Below, piece by piece: positions 20,590 to 29,128 of a stretch of 64,000 bases of DNA; position 1 is the stretch's first letter, and each line of letters opens with the position of its first letter. The stretch lies in NCBI RefSeq assembly GCF_003627965.1, contig NZ_RBWE01000001.1, forward strand, positions 1-64,000, read 5' to 3'. Made by a program: the position numbers and the translations under genes. The notes beneath the pieces were generated by a model. It ran no database searches, was not told the origin of the DNA, and saw only the letters and a program-made list of their open reading frames with translations. The DNA is from Desulfofundulus salinus. Its GTDB lineage: Bacteria; Bacillota; Desulfotomaculia; Desulfotomaculales; Desulfovirgulaceae.

Positions 20590-21171
20590 AGTACAGAGGG
20601 CTATGGTGTGCAATATCCCCTGGGCAATAACATCGGCCATGCGCATAACCAGATTCAGTCTGGTGTTCTGCAGAACAAGGTACTCCATGAAACCGCCCAC
20701 GTTAACAATGCCGGTGATGTGAATCTCACCCACCGGGGGCAGTTTTTTGTTTACCCCGGCTCCCGGGTGCAGGGCACCATCCCCTATGGTAACAAAGCCG
20801 ACGCTGTCCACACTACCCAGGGATGCGTCCACGGCGATTACCAGGGGATTTTGGTGCACCCGGTATATTTCATCCAGCTTTTCCTGTAAATTGCTGGCAT
20901 GAACAGGCTGGTCCAGGGTGCCGTAGACGGCAAAAAGATCCTGATTGCTGGAGGCCAGCTTGGTGCCCACCAGCGGGCCGAGACAGTCGCCGGTGGACCG
21001 GTCGGTGCCAATACACAACAGAACCAGGGGCTGGCCGGATAGCCCGCTGTATCGCTCCAGGCGGGCAAAAAGATCATAACCAAATTTTTTGGCCGCCATG
21101 GGATCTTCTATATGAACCCTTGTCTTACCACCAGCCATTAAATCCTGTATATCCTGGGCCTTGTCAATCAT
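20566..21171 (-). CDS. yyaC: Spore protease YyaC
   Basis: A 201-residue member of the YyaC family, which is related to germination protease GPR and is found in endospore formers. Visible blocks are LCIGTDRSTGDCLGPLVGTKL, VYGTLDQPVHASNL, VIAVDASLG and GDGALHPGAGVNKKLPPVGE. The longer frame starts at 21195, but AGGGGG lies 8 nt before the ATG at 21171, so this start is preferred. It is direct sequence evidence that the organism sporulates. Confidence 0.92.
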   Translation of the reverse strand: MIDKAQDIQDLMAGGKTRVHIEDPMAAKKFGYDLFARLERYSGLSGQPLVLLCIGTDRSTGDCLGPLVGTKLASSNQDLFAVYGTLDQPVHASNLQEKLDEIYRVHQNPLVIAVDASLGSVDSVGFVTIGDGALHPGAGVNKKLPPVGEIHITGIVNVGGFMEYLVLQNTRLNLVMRMADVIAQGILHTIALCTKQETREI

Positions 21172-21281
21172 CTTGGATTCCCCCTGATTTGCCAATAACT
21201 AGTATATTTATTTCCCCTCAAGCCTGGAATTATTCCTGGGAAGCTTAATTTTGGTCAACTTGTCACCCCCGCTGCATAGGA

Positions 21282-22376
21282 ATGAAAAAGGGGGTGGTGG
21301 ACTTGCCGGGAAACGGTTGGTTCCGGCAATGGTTTCAGGTTAGTGCCCTTTATGTTGGCACGGTGATTGGTGCCGGGTTTGCCTCCGGCCAGGAAATTAT
21401 GCAGTTCTTTATTATTTTTGGAGAAAAAGGGCTCTGGGGCGTCATTTTAGCAACTCTGCTCTTTGGCATGATGGGGTTTTTGTTAATGACCCTCACCACG
21501 GCCCTTGGGTGCAGCAGTTACGCGGAACTGCTCCCGCTCTTGATGGGACGCAGGCTGGCCCGGGTGGTAGACTGGCTGAGCCTGGCCATGTTGCCGGGAG
21601 GACTGGCCGTAATGCTGTCCGGCAGCGGTGCCTTATTCCATGAACAATTCGGCCTTCCTACGGAACTGGGGGCACTGCTGGCTGCACTGATTACGGCCCT
21701 GGTCATTTTGGGCGGGCTGGAAGGGGTACTCGTGGCAAACATGATCCTGGTGCCGGTGAAAATATGCATTATCGCCCTGGTTTGCCTCCTCGCCGTTATT
21801 CACCACGGCGGGTGGCCCGAGATAGCGGAAGCAGGCAAGCCACTGACCGGGGCAGGCCGGCACTGGCTCTGGTCCAGCATCCTTTACGTGTCTTACAACA
21901 TGGTCGTACCGCTGGCCGTATTGTCCTCACTGGGGCGCAGCGTGGAGCAAAGGCCGGGGGTTGTGGGCGGATTTACTGGCGGGATTGCCCTGGGCACCAC
22001 GGCAGTCCTGGTCACCCTGGCGGGTCTGTTTTTTTATCCCCAGATAACCTGCTATCAGGTGCCGCTTTTGTGCATTGCCGGCGACCTGGGAGAAGGCTGG
22101 CGGCACGGGTTGGGGATGTTGATCTGGCTGGCCATTTTAACCACCGCCATTGCGGACGCCCATGGCTTTGCCAGCCGCCTTGCTGCCGGCGGGGGCCGGT
22201 CCTACCGCCTGGTAGGCCTGGGGACAATTATACTCACCCTTCCTCTGGCCGGGATGGACTTTACCCGACTGGTGCAAATACTTTACCCGCTATTTGGTTA
22301 CGCCGGCCTGATGATCATGGCCGGCCTGTTAATTACGCCCTTTAAGTTAAAATGGCTCCTCAGGGAATGGAAATAG
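21282..22376 (+). CDS. YkvI-family membrane transporter-like protein
   Basis: A 364-residue integral membrane protein with about ten hydrophobic segments. Near the start is YVGTVIGAGFASGQEIMQFF, a G-rich helix break typical of LeuT-fold transporters; this family (B. subtilis YkvI) is distantly related to amino-acid/cation symporters. No substrate is known. A TTG eight codons in (21303), preceded by GGGGGTGG, is a possible alternative start. A CvpA-family gene follows after 15 bp. Confidence 0.85.
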   Translation: MKKGVVDLPGNGWFRQWFQVSALYVGTVIGAGFASGQEIMQFFIIFGEKGLWGVILATLLFGMMGFLLMTLTTALGCSSYAELLPLLMGRRLARVVDWLSLAMLPGGLAVMLSGSGALFHEQFGLPTELGALLAALITALVILGGLEGVLVANMILVPVKICIIALVCLLAVIHHGGWPEIAEAGKPLTGAGRHWLWSSILYVSYNMVVPLAVLSSLGRSVEQRPGVVGGFTGGIALGTTAVLVTLAGLFFYPQITCYQVPLLCIAGDLGEGWRHGLGMLIWLAILTTAIADAHGFASRLAAGGGRSYRLVGLGTIILTLPLAGMDFTRLVQILYPLFGYAGLMIMAGLLITPFKLKWLLREWK

Positions 22377-22391
22377 GAAGGAATCGGGCAA

Positions 22392-23057
22392 GTGTTGCGA
22401 GAAAAAATGATCTTCAAAATAAAAAAGGCAAAAAAGAAAGGGCGGTTTGGTTTATTGAACTGGCTTGATTTATTCCTGCTGTGGATGATTGGCTGGTCAA
22501 CATGGCGGGGTGTGCAGACCGGCCTGGTGGCAGGCCTGACACGGCTGTGCGGCCTCCTTGTAGGTCTGTTTCTGGCCAGGGAATTTCAGGCCCCCCTGGC
22601 GGCATACCTCAGGCAGCAATGGCCGTTGGATCAATGGATTAAATCCTGGTTTTCCGCCCCTGCTATTGGCCAGGCTCCCGGGCCCCTGTCGGGATGGGAC
22701 CTGTATATAGCGCAGGGCCTGCTCGAGGTGCTGTCCTTTATGGCCATCCTGCTGGTTGCCGCCCGCTTGATTGGCTGGCTGGGACAGTTGCTGGCCCGGG
22801 CGGCCAGGTTCAGCTTTCTCGGTCCCGTTGACCGGGTTGGCGGACTGGTCCTGGGCATTGTCCGGGGGATTGTGGCGGCAGCCATATTATTAGCAGCGAT
22901 CTTTGCCTTTCAGAATGCAACCGGATCCTGGCTTCCCGGTGAGCCCCTGCCATGGCTTGCCCGGGCAGTTGAGTCATCTCGACTGACCCAATTCCTGGCT
23001 CCTGTTGTCGAAGCGTTACAACAGCTAATGCCCGTTCTTATGGCTCTCTACACTTAA
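22392..23057 (+). CDS. CvpA family membrane protein
   Basis: A 221-residue protein with a basic N terminus (KIKKAKKKGR) and four hydrophobic segments near residues 25-40, 45-60, 110-130 and 155-178. The CvpA pattern NWLDLFLLWMIGWSTWRGVQTG and the GPVDRVGGLVLGIVRGIV block are clear. CvpA homologues are linked to colicin V production and envelope homeostasis in proteobacteria; the role here is unknown. GTG start at 22392. Confidence 0.85.
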   Translation: MLREKMIFKIKKAKKKGRFGLLNWLDLFLLWMIGWSTWRGVQTGLVAGLTRLCGLLVGLFLAREFQAPLAAYLRQQWPLDQWIKSWFSAPAIGQAPGPLSGWDLYIAQGLLEVLSFMAILLVAARLIGWLGQLLARAARFSFLGPVDRVGGLVLGIVRGIVAAAILLAAIFAFQNATGSWLPGEPLPWLARAVESSRLTQFLAPVVEALQQLMPVLMALYT

Positions 23058-23137
23058 AAAAGGTACATGAAATGCTAAGTTGCCGGCAGCGGGGAAATAA
23101 TACCTTTGTCCGGAGTATATCGATAGGGGGAGTAAAA

Positions 23138-24532
23138 ATGACACAGAACATAAAAAATCAATCCGGTACCACGCCGGTTTGGACAAAGCTGAACAGCTCG
23201 GAGCAGGAGGCGGTGATGAACCTGACGGAAGAGTATCGACAGTTCATCTCCGCCGCCAAGACGGAACGGGAAACAATCGACATGGCGGTTATGACGGCTC
23301 AAAACAGGGGCTTTGTTCCGCTGGAACAAAGCTCCGCCCTGCAACCGGGAGAGCGGGTTTTTGCCACCTGGCGGGGCAAATGCATGGCCATGGCCGTAAT
23401 CGGCAGCGAACCCCTGGAAAAAGGTTTGAACGTTGTGGGCGCCCACGGGGACAGCCCCCGCCTGGATTTAAAACCCCGGCCGCTTTACGAAGAGGCGGAC
23501 CTGGCCCTGTTCAAGACACACTACTACGGGGGGATTAAAAAATACCACTGGGTTGGCATTCCCCTGGCCCTGCACGGGGTGGTGGTAAAGGAAGACGGGC
23601 AGGTGCTTAAAGTGGTCATCGGAGAAAGGGAAACGGATCCCGTCTTTACCATAGCCGACCTGCTCCCCCACCTGGCCAGGGACCAGATGGAGAAAAAAAT
23701 GGGTGAAGGGATCAGCGGCGAGGGATTGAACCTGCTGGTGGGCGGTCTGCCGTTAACCGGCGGGGAGGTGCAGGAAAAAATCAAGCAGACCGTGCTCGAT
23801 TATCTGAACCGGGAATACGGGTTGCAGGAGGAAGATTTTATCAGCGCGGAAATTGAAGCCGTGCCGGCCTGGCCGGCCCGGGACGTGGGTTTGGACGGGA
23901 GCATGATTGGGGCCTACGGCCAGGATGACCGGGTAAGCGTTTTTACCACCTTGAGGGCCATAGTGGACTTGCCGGCTCCATCGCGAACGGCAGTAGCCCT
24001 TTTCGTGGACAAAGAGGAAATTGGCAGTGTGGGCAACACCGGGATGTACTCGGCCTTTTTCACCAATTTTGTGGCCGAGCTGGCCGCCCGGATTGTTCCC
24101 CGGTACAGTGAACTGGTTTTGCGGCGGATCCTGGCCAACTCCCGGGCTATTTCGGCCGATGTGAATGCCGGGCTTGACCCCAATTATCCCGATGTGATGG
24201 ATAAACTGAATGCCGCCCGGCTGGGGCACGGCGTGGTTTTGACCAAGTACACGGGCTCCGGAGGTAAAAAAGGGGCCAGCGACGCTCACGCCGAGTTCAT
24301 GGGCCTGGTGCGCCAACTGTTTAACCGGCATGGTGTGGCCTGGCAGAGCGGCCTTTTAGGAAAAGTGGACCAGGGGGGCGGCGGTACCATTGCCTATCTG
24401 CTGGCCGTACACGGCATGGACGTGGTTGATTGCGGGGTTCCCCTGCTTGGGATGCATTCCCCCTTTGAGGTGGCCCACAAGGTGGACATTTACATGGCTT
24501 ACCGGGGATACCGGGCTTTCCTCGGGGCCTAG
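23138..24532 (+). CDS. M18 family aminopeptidase
   Basis: A 464-residue zinc aminopeptidase of the M18 (aspartyl aminopeptidase-like) family. Metal-binding and catalytic blocks are VVGAHGDSPRLDLKP, AYGQDDRVSVF, DKEEIGSVGNTGM, SADVNAGLDPNYPD and LLGMHSPFEVAHKVD. The frame opens at 23072, but GGGGGAG lies 5 nt before the ATG at 23138. It probably acts in cytosolic peptide turnover, preferring acidic or neutral N-terminal residues by family analogy. Confidence 0.92.
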   Translation: MTQNIKNQSGTTPVWTKLNSSEQEAVMNLTEEYRQFISAAKTERETIDMAVMTAQNRGFVPLEQSSALQPGERVFATWRGKCMAMAVIGSEPLEKGLNVVGAHGDSPRLDLKPRPLYEEADLALFKTHYYGGIKKYHWVGIPLALHGVVVKEDGQVLKVVIGERETDPVFTIADLLPHLARDQMEKKMGEGISGEGLNLLVGGLPLTGGEVQEKIKQTVLDYLNREYGLQEEDFISAEIEAVPAWPARDVGLDGSMIGAYGQDDRVSVFTTLRAIVDLPAPSRTAVALFVDKEEIGSVGNTGMYSAFFTNFVAELAARIVPRYSELVLRRILANSRAISADVNAGLDPNYPDVMDKLNAARLGHGVVLTKYTGSGGKKGASDAHAEFMGLVRQLFNRHGVAWQSGLLGKVDQGGGGTIAYLLAVHGMDVVDCGVPLLGMHSPFEVAHKVDIYMAYRGYRAFLGA

Positions 24533-24550
24533 AGGCGGAGGGTTGTTGCC

Positions 24551-25444
24551 ATGGAGGGTATTTGGGGATCCCCAATGATGCAGGTCGCCCTGGCCCAGGT
24601 GGCCGCCGTTGACTGGGGCAAAGTTTTCGGTACGGCCATCAAGGTTTTGCTCATCCTCGTGCTGGCCTTCGTGATCATGCGCCTGGGCGACGCTGCTGTG
24701 GAACGTTTTTTCAATAACTGGAACAAGCTTGGTCCCGTGGACGGCCGGCGGGCTCAGACCCTGCGCACCCTGCTGAAAAGCGGCCTGCGCTACACCGTCT
24801 ACTTTATCGCCATGGTTACCATTTTGAACCTCTTCGGTGTGCGGGTGGAAGCCATCCTGGCCGGGGCCGGCGTGGTGGGTCTGGCGGTGGGTTTTGGCGC
24901 CCAAAACCTGGTCCGGGACGTGATCACCGGGTTTTTTCTTCTACTGGAGGACCAGTTTGCCGTAGGTGACTACATTACCGCGGCCGGGGTAAGCGGTACG
25001 GTGGAAGAGATGGGCCTGCGGGTGACCCGCCTGCGGGATTTCGGCGGGGAACTGCACATCATCCCCAACGGCCAAATTACCCAGGTCACCAATCACAGCC
25101 GGGGCAATATGCGGGCCCTGGTGGAAGTGGGCGTTGCCTACGAGGAAGACCTGGACCGGGTTACGGCCGTGCTGCAACAGGTCTGCGAGCAGGCCGCCCG
25201 GGACATGGCCGATATCATAGCCGAAGGCCCCCACGTGCTGGGGGTGGTAAATTTCGGTCAATCGGATGTGGTGATCAGGATCATTGCCTACACCAAACCC
25301 ATGCAGCAATGGTATGTGGAGCGGGAGCTGCGGCGCCGGATCAAAGAAGCTTTTGACCGGGAAAATATCGAAATCCCTTACCCCAGGCGGGTGGTGTTGA
25401 GTATGAGCGGGGGTGAAAGGCGTGATCAGGTATCAGGTTGGTGA
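24551..25444 (+). CDS. MscS-type mechanosensitive ion channel
   Basis: A 297-residue membrane protein with transmembrane segments near 30-50, 74-95 and 97-120. The third contains the pore-lining pattern GAGVVGLAVGFGAQNLVRDVITGFF of MscS. The beta domain follows (FAVGDYITAAGVSGTVEEMGLRVTRLRD) with HIIPNGQITQVTN. It releases solutes on hypo-osmotic shock by family knowledge. The 3' end overlaps the DUF951 gene by 32 bp. Confidence 0.92.
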   Translation: MEGIWGSPMMQVALAQVAAVDWGKVFGTAIKVLLILVLAFVIMRLGDAAVERFFNNWNKLGPVDGRRAQTLRTLLKSGLRYTVYFIAMVTILNLFGVRVEAILAGAGVVGLAVGFGAQNLVRDVITGFFLLLEDQFAVGDYITAAGVSGTVEEMGLRVTRLRDFGGELHIIPNGQITQVTNHSRGNMRALVEVGVAYEEDLDRVTAVLQQVCEQAARDMADIIAEGPHVLGVVNFGQSDVVIRIIAYTKPMQQWYVERELRRRIKEAFDRENIEIPYPRRVVLSMSGGERRDQVSGW

Positions 25445-25631
25445 TGTGGTGAGAACCCGTAAGCCCCACCCCTGCGGGGGTGACCAGTGGGAAGTGATGC
25501 GCACCGGGATAGATTTTCGCATCAAGTGTCTGACCTGCGGCCGGGTGGTAATGATCCCTCGGCCCAAGTTTGAAAAAAGCGTGCGGGCAATTGTGCGCTC
25601 GGGTCGGGATGATAATCAAACAGATAAATAA
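25413..25631 (+). CDS. DUF951 small protein
   Basis: A 72-residue protein with the DUF951 pattern YQVGDVVRTRKPHPCGGDQWE, then RIKCLTCGRVVMIPRPKFEK. Three Cys (one in KPHPCG, two in CLTC) suggest a zinc-binding fold. Function unknown. The family is widespread in Firmicutes and is often found between mscS and rpsF, as here. The GTG at 25413 overlaps mscS; a second GTG at 25422 is possible. Confidence 0.88.
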   Translation: MKGVIRYQVGDVVRTRKPHPCGGDQWEVMRTGIDFRIKCLTCGRVVMIPRPKFEKSVRAIVRSGRDDNQTDK

Positions 25632-25719
25632 TGGATGTACTATTTGCTTCAAAGAGAACCGGGCTTCTCCCCGGGGCCAGGGTTTCTGAAACCGGTTCAT
25701 GCAGGATAGCTGCAGGTTG

Positions 25720-25748
25720 TTGCTATTTGTACATTATTATGCTATAAT
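25720..25748 (+). promoter_or_regulatory. rpsF operon promoter (sigma-A type)
   Basis: TTGCTA (25720-25725) and a perfect TATAAT (25743-25748) are separated by 17 bp. They lie 85 bp before the rpsF start codon, leaving room for a structured leader. Confidence 0.7.
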
Positions 25749-25778
25749 CTTCAAGTCAAATTTTTGACGTCATCCGCC

Positions 25779-25810
25779 CTGCTCTACCCCCAGGAAGGTA
25801 GGGCCAGCAG
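25779..25810 (+). promoter_or_regulatory. Candidate rpsF leader hairpin (S6:S18-type autoregulation)
   Basis: The rpsF leader can fold into an outer stem CTGCT (25779-25783) with AGCAG (25806-25810). An inner stem is CTACC (25784-25788) with GGTAG (25797-25801), and a GGCC bulge lies on the 3' side only. Bulged hairpins in rpsF leaders are known targets of the S6:S18 complex in many bacteria. I do not see the exact consensus CCG in the bulge, so this is a candidate. Confidence 0.4.
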
Positions 25811-25833
25811 TCCACAGGGAGGAGGTGTGTTCA

Positions 25834-26121
25834 GTGCGTAGCTATGAATGTGTTTTCATTCTACGCCCGGATCTTGACGAGGAAAGGGCCGGCGAGGTGG
25901 CGGAAAAGTTCAAGTCCCTCGTGGAAAACCACGGCGGGGAAGTCACCAGGTTGGAGAAATGGGGCAAGCGCCGCCTGGCCTACGAAATTGCCCACACCCG
26001 GGAAGGCCTGTACATGATCATGCAGTTCAATGCCGCTCCGGAAGTGGCCCAGGAGCTGGACCGGGTGCTCAAGATTACGGAAGACGTTCTGCGTCACATC
26101 ATTGTGCGCCAGGCGGCTTAA
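25834..26121 (+). CDS. rpsF: 30S ribosomal protein S6
   Basis: A 95-residue S6 with [17 protein letters not shown] at the start and [20 protein letters not shown] in the core. It forms a dimer with S18 on the 30S platform. The frame extends to 25825, but GGAGG 8 nt before the GTG at 25834 marks the start. It heads the rpsF-ssb-rpsR run. Confidence 0.97.
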   Translation: MRSYECVFILRPDLDEERAGEVAEKFKSLVENHGGEVTRLEKWGKRRLAYEIAHTREGLYMIMQFNAAPEVAQELDRVLKITEDVLRHIIVRQAA

Positions 26122-26204
26122 AAAGAAAAATCTCCCGACAACCGACCGGTTTTAAAAACCGGCCTGCCCTGCCGGGGAGAGAATAAAACCGAGGCGGTGG
26201 AAAG

Positions 26205-26624
26205 ATGCTCAATAAAATCATTCTAATCGGGCGCCTGGTCAGGGAGCCCGAACTGCGGTACACGCCCAGCGGTGTGGCGGTGGCCAGATTTACCATAGCG
26301 GTGGACCGCCCCTTTGCCAACCGGCAGGGGGAGCGGGAGGCTGATTTTATTGACATCGTGGTCTGGCAGAAGCAGGCGGAAGTTTGTACGCAGTACCTGG
26401 GCAAAGGTCGGTTGGTGGCCGTGGAAGGCCGTTTGCAGATCCGCTCCTACGACGACAGCCAGGGAGTGCGGCGCAAAGCGGCCGAAGTGGTGGCCGAACA
26501 GGTGCGCTTCCTGGACCGGCCCCGGGAGGGCCAGGCCGCTGCGGGCGCCGGGAGCAATGATTTTGCACTGGCTGAAAGTGGATACAGCGAAGTTAACTTC
26601 AGCGAGGACGATATACCATTCTAG
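26205..26624 (+). CDS. ssb: Single-stranded DNA-binding protein
   Basis: A 139-residue SSB. The OB-fold begins MLNKIILIGRLVREPELRYT and contains FTIAVDRPF and VEGRLQIRSYDD. A Gly/Ala-rich linker leads to the acidic tip EDDIPF, which recruits SSB partner proteins. AGGCGGTGG lies upstream. Its place between rpsF and rpsR is the conserved Firmicute order. Confidence 0.97.
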   Translation: MLNKIILIGRLVREPELRYTPSGVAVARFTIAVDRPFANRQGEREADFIDIVVWQKQAEVCTQYLGKGRLVAVEGRLQIRSYDDSQGVRRKAAEVVAEQVRFLDRPREGQAAAGAGSNDFALAESGYSEVNFSEDDIPF

Positions 26625-26768
26625 GCGCTACCTCCAGCCCATACTACCTGAGCCCAACGATATCCGGGGCGCGGCCGTCACGGAGGAGCACCGGCGACGA
26701 TGGACGACTGCCGACCGGGGTTTGTGCGCCAATATCTTCTAAAGGCTATGCGGTAAGGGGTGAATTCA

Positions 26769-27002
26769 TTGGCGAAGAGGGAAAGGGGACGCCGGGGCAA
26801 GAAACGCATCTGCAACTTCTGCGTGGATAAAATAGACATTATCGATTATAAGGATGTACCCCGGCTGAAAAAGTACATTACCGAACGGGGTAAGATTTTA
26901 CCCCGGCGCATATCCGGGAACTGTGCCCGGCACCAGCGGATGCTGACCGTGGCCATTAAAAGGGCACGGAACATAGCCCTCCTGCCTTTTACAGCCGAGT
27001 AA
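26769..27002 (+). CDS. rpsR: 30S ribosomal protein S18 (Cys-containing form)
   Basis: A 77-residue S18 from the TTG at 26769, which has AGGGGT 7 nt upstream and gives [18 protein letters not shown]. An in-frame GTG at 26760 is less well placed. The CNFC pair and the later NCARHQR Cys suggest the zinc-binding (C+) type of S18. It partners S6 on the 30S platform. A terminator follows. Confidence 0.96.
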   Translation: MAKRERGRRGKKRICNFCVDKIDIIDYKDVPRLKKYITERGKILPRRISGNCARHQRMLTVAIKRARNIALLPFTAE

Positions 27003-27008
27003 AACACG

Positions 27009-27036
27009 AAGGGGAACTGCCGGTTCCCCTTAATTT
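27009..27036 (+). terminator. Intrinsic terminator after rpsR
   Basis: AAGGGGAAC pairs with GTTCCCCTT across a short loop, followed by AATTTATTT. It ends the rpsF-ssb-rpsR transcript. Confidence 0.75.
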
Positions 27037-27219
27037 ATTTGTACCTCCCCTGGGTCTGCCTTTAATGTTATGGGACTGTCTGTGCATCAAAAGGCGTCTA
27101 ACTTTGAGGTCCCCTGCCAGCGGGGCCAGCAAATAACAGGCCCAAGTTAAGTGAAGGGGGCAGGAAAAGCAGGGCCGCTTCGCGAATTTAGTCCTGGATT
27201 ACACGAAAGGGGGCAGCCC

Positions 27220-27543
27220 ATGTTCGGACCCCATCACCATCAGGATACGGATATCGCCAAAAACATACGGGTAGTTGAATGGTTGAAGGCAGATTTGCTG
27301 GCTTCCCTCTCTGCTTTGTTCAAAGCCATGCTGCGGGGTAATGAAGAACGGCTCCTGGATGCCTTTAGCAGCATTATTATTACCTGTTACGTACTGGGGC
27401 GCCGGCTGGGGATTAGCTTTACCCGGATGGATCTCAAGCTGGAGTCCAAACTGCGCCAGGGTATCGATGAGGGACACGAAATGGAACGGTGGTATGGAGA
27501 TCTATCCGCCCTGCTGGCCCACCTGGTAGAAAAAAAGAGGTGA
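27220..27543 (+). CDS. MazG-like family protein
   Basis: A 107-residue protein, MFGPHHHQDTDIAKNIRVVE and onward, predicted mostly helical. It resembles the small MazG-like family found beside yybS/DUF2232 and rplI in Firmicutes. The IRVVEWLKADLLASLSALFKAM and EERLLDAFSSIIITCYVLGRRLG helices match the all-alpha NTP-pyrophosphatase fold. The EExxE metal-binding motif of active MazG is not evident, so enzymatic activity is doubtful. GGGGG lies 6 nt before the ATG; the upstream extension to 27151 is not supported. Confidence 0.7.
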   Translation: MFGPHHHQDTDIAKNIRVVEWLKADLLASLSALFKAMLRGNEERLLDAFSSIIITCYVLGRRLGISFTRMDLKLESKLRQGIDEGHEMERWYGDLSALLAHLVEKKR

Positions 27544-27547
27544 TCCC

Positions 27548-28525
27548 TTGGCTTCCCGGTTACGCCATGATGCCCTGGTGGAGGGGGCGTTTATTGCCGG
27601 CCTGACGGTGGTCATCGCCCTTTCAGGTCTTTCTGTGCCGCCGCTGTTTCTCTTGAGCAACCTCGTTACCCCTTTGCCCCTGGCCGTGCTTGTGCGGAGG
27701 CATGATCTCAAAACCGGTGCCGTAGCCCTGATGGTGGCGGCGGCGCTTTTGTTCGTGCTTTACGGGCGGCCGGTTACCGTGCTGATGCTGGTCATCCAGA
27801 TGGGCCCCCTGGGCCTTTTACTGGGGCTGCTTTTTAAAAACCACGTACGGGCCGGTCTTGCCGTAGCGGTAGCCGCTGTGGTTGCGGCCGGGTTGACCTT
27901 GCTGACCCTTGTTTTGGGCTTTTGGATTACCGGTATTAATCCCCTGGTAATCGGGCCCCAGATGCACCAGGGCGCAGAACATCTCCTCGAGTGGTACCGC
28001 CAGCAGGGCTTTATTGAGCCGGGGATGGAAGAGGAGCTGCGCCGCCTGCTCCAGGAAATGATACAGCTGGCCGCTATTTTGCTGCCGGCCAACCTGGTCA
28101 TCTGGTCACTGGTTTCCACCTTCATTACCTATTACCTGGGGCAGGTGGTTTTCCGGCGCCTGGGATACGTGGTTACGCCCCTGCCTTCTTTCAGGGAATG
28201 GCAATTTCCCTGGTACCTTGTGTGGATCCTGATCCTGGGACTGGCCCTCTTCATGGGGGGCGATGCCCTGGGGAAGCAAGTTTTTTCCGCTGCCGGGAAA
28301 AACCTTTTATACATTGGTGCCTGTCTTTACCTGGTCCTGGGATTGGCTGTGGTCAGCTTTTATTTTGCTCGCTGGCAGCTTTCCAGGTCGGTAAAAATCC
28401 TGCTGGCCGTGGCCCTTTTGCTGTACTGGCCCTTTGCCGTCATTATGCTGATCACCCTGGGTCTGGTGGATTCCCTGTTAAATATCAGGCATCTTAATCA
28501 TCACGGGGATAAAGGAGGGGATTGA
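27548..28525 (+). CDS. DUF2232 (YybS-like) membrane protein
   Basis: A 325-residue membrane protein with about eight hydrophobic segments, matching the YybS/DUF2232 family located upstream of rplI in Firmicutes. The N-terminal part (LVEGAFIAGLTVVIALSGL, PPLFLLSNLVTPLPLAVLV) resembles ECF-transporter S components, and the family is thought to be transport-related. No substrate is known. The start is TTG at 27548, 4 bp after the MazG-like stop, so translation is coupled. rplI starts 3 bp after its end. Confidence 0.87.
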   Translation: MASRLRHDALVEGAFIAGLTVVIALSGLSVPPLFLLSNLVTPLPLAVLVRRHDLKTGAVALMVAAALLFVLYGRPVTVLMLVIQMGPLGLLLGLLFKNHVRAGLAVAVAAVVAAGLTLLTLVLGFWITGINPLVIGPQMHQGAEHLLEWYRQQGFIEPGMEEELRRLLQEMIQLAAILLPANLVIWSLVSTFITYYLGQVVFRRLGYVVTPLPSFREWQFPWYLVWILILGLALFMGGDALGKQVFSAAGKNLLYIGACLYLVLGLAVVSFYFARWQLSRSVKILLAVALLLYWPFAVIMLITLGLVDSLLNIRHLNHHGDKGGD

Positions 28526-28528
28526 AAA

Positions 28529-28978
28529 GTGAAGGTTATTTTGCTGGAAGACGTGAAAAATCTCGGTACCAAGGGTGCCGTGGTGAATGTAAGCGACGGC
28601 TATGCCCGGAACTTTTTAATACCCCGGCGGCTGGCGGTGGAGGCTTCGCCGGGGAGAATGAAGGAGCTGGCCCAGCAAAAGGCCGTCGAGGCCAGAAAAA
28701 AGGAAGAGGCCGAGGCACGGGCCAGGGACCTGGCCGCCCGGTTGGATGGGCTCACCGTACAGGTAAAGGCAAAGGTCGGCGAGGGCGGCCGGTTGTTTGG
28801 CGCGGTAAACAGCAAGGACATCGCCGAGGCTCTGGAACGGCAGCACCAGATTGCCGTAGACAAGAAAAAGATCCTGCTCAAGGAACCCATCAAACAGCTG
28901 GGTGAACAAACCCTGGTGGTTAAACTTCACCCCAACGTACAGGCACAGGTCAAGGTAGCAGTAGTTCCCGCAGAATAA
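28529..28978 (+). CDS. rplI: 50S ribosomal protein L9
   Basis: A 149-residue L9. The N-terminal RNA-binding domain starts MKVILLEDVKNLGTKGAVVNVSDGYARNFLIPRR. A long connecting helix follows, then a C-terminal domain with KVGEGGRLFGAVNSKDIAEAL. A GTG start preceded by AGGAGG is clear. The MITE is inserted 2 bp after the stop codon. Confidence 0.97.
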   Translation: MKVILLEDVKNLGTKGAVVNVSDGYARNFLIPRRLAVEASPGRMKELAQQKAVEARKKEEAEARARDLAARLDGLTVQVKAKVGEGGRLFGAVNSKDIAEALERQHQIAVDKKKILLKEPIKQLGEQTLVVKLHPNVQAQVKVAVVPAE

Positions 28979-29095
28979 TGGTAAATATTCAGTAAAACCG
29001 TTATGAGGAGGATGCGGTGCTGTCGGCGCGGAGCACTGGAGTGAGCGAGGACAGCGCCGCATCCAACCGGATTCACTGAATATTTACGAATAATG
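28973..29095. mobile_element. MITE-like element with 8-bp target duplication
   Basis: The element spans 28981-29087 (107 bp). It has a perfect 13-bp terminal inverted repeat (GTAAATATTCAGT / ACTGAATATTTAC). An inner 15-bp arm, GGATGCGGTGCTGTC / GACAGCGCCGCATCC, has a single mismatch. Both ends are flanked by GAATAATG (28973-28980 and 29088-29095), an exact 8-bp target duplication. It has no coding capacity. A truncated copy occurs at 20487-20523. The parent transposon family is unknown to me. Confidence 0.92.
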
Positions 29096-29128
29096 CAGCA
29101 AGGCACGTAGAAAGGAGTAGCCGGGGCA

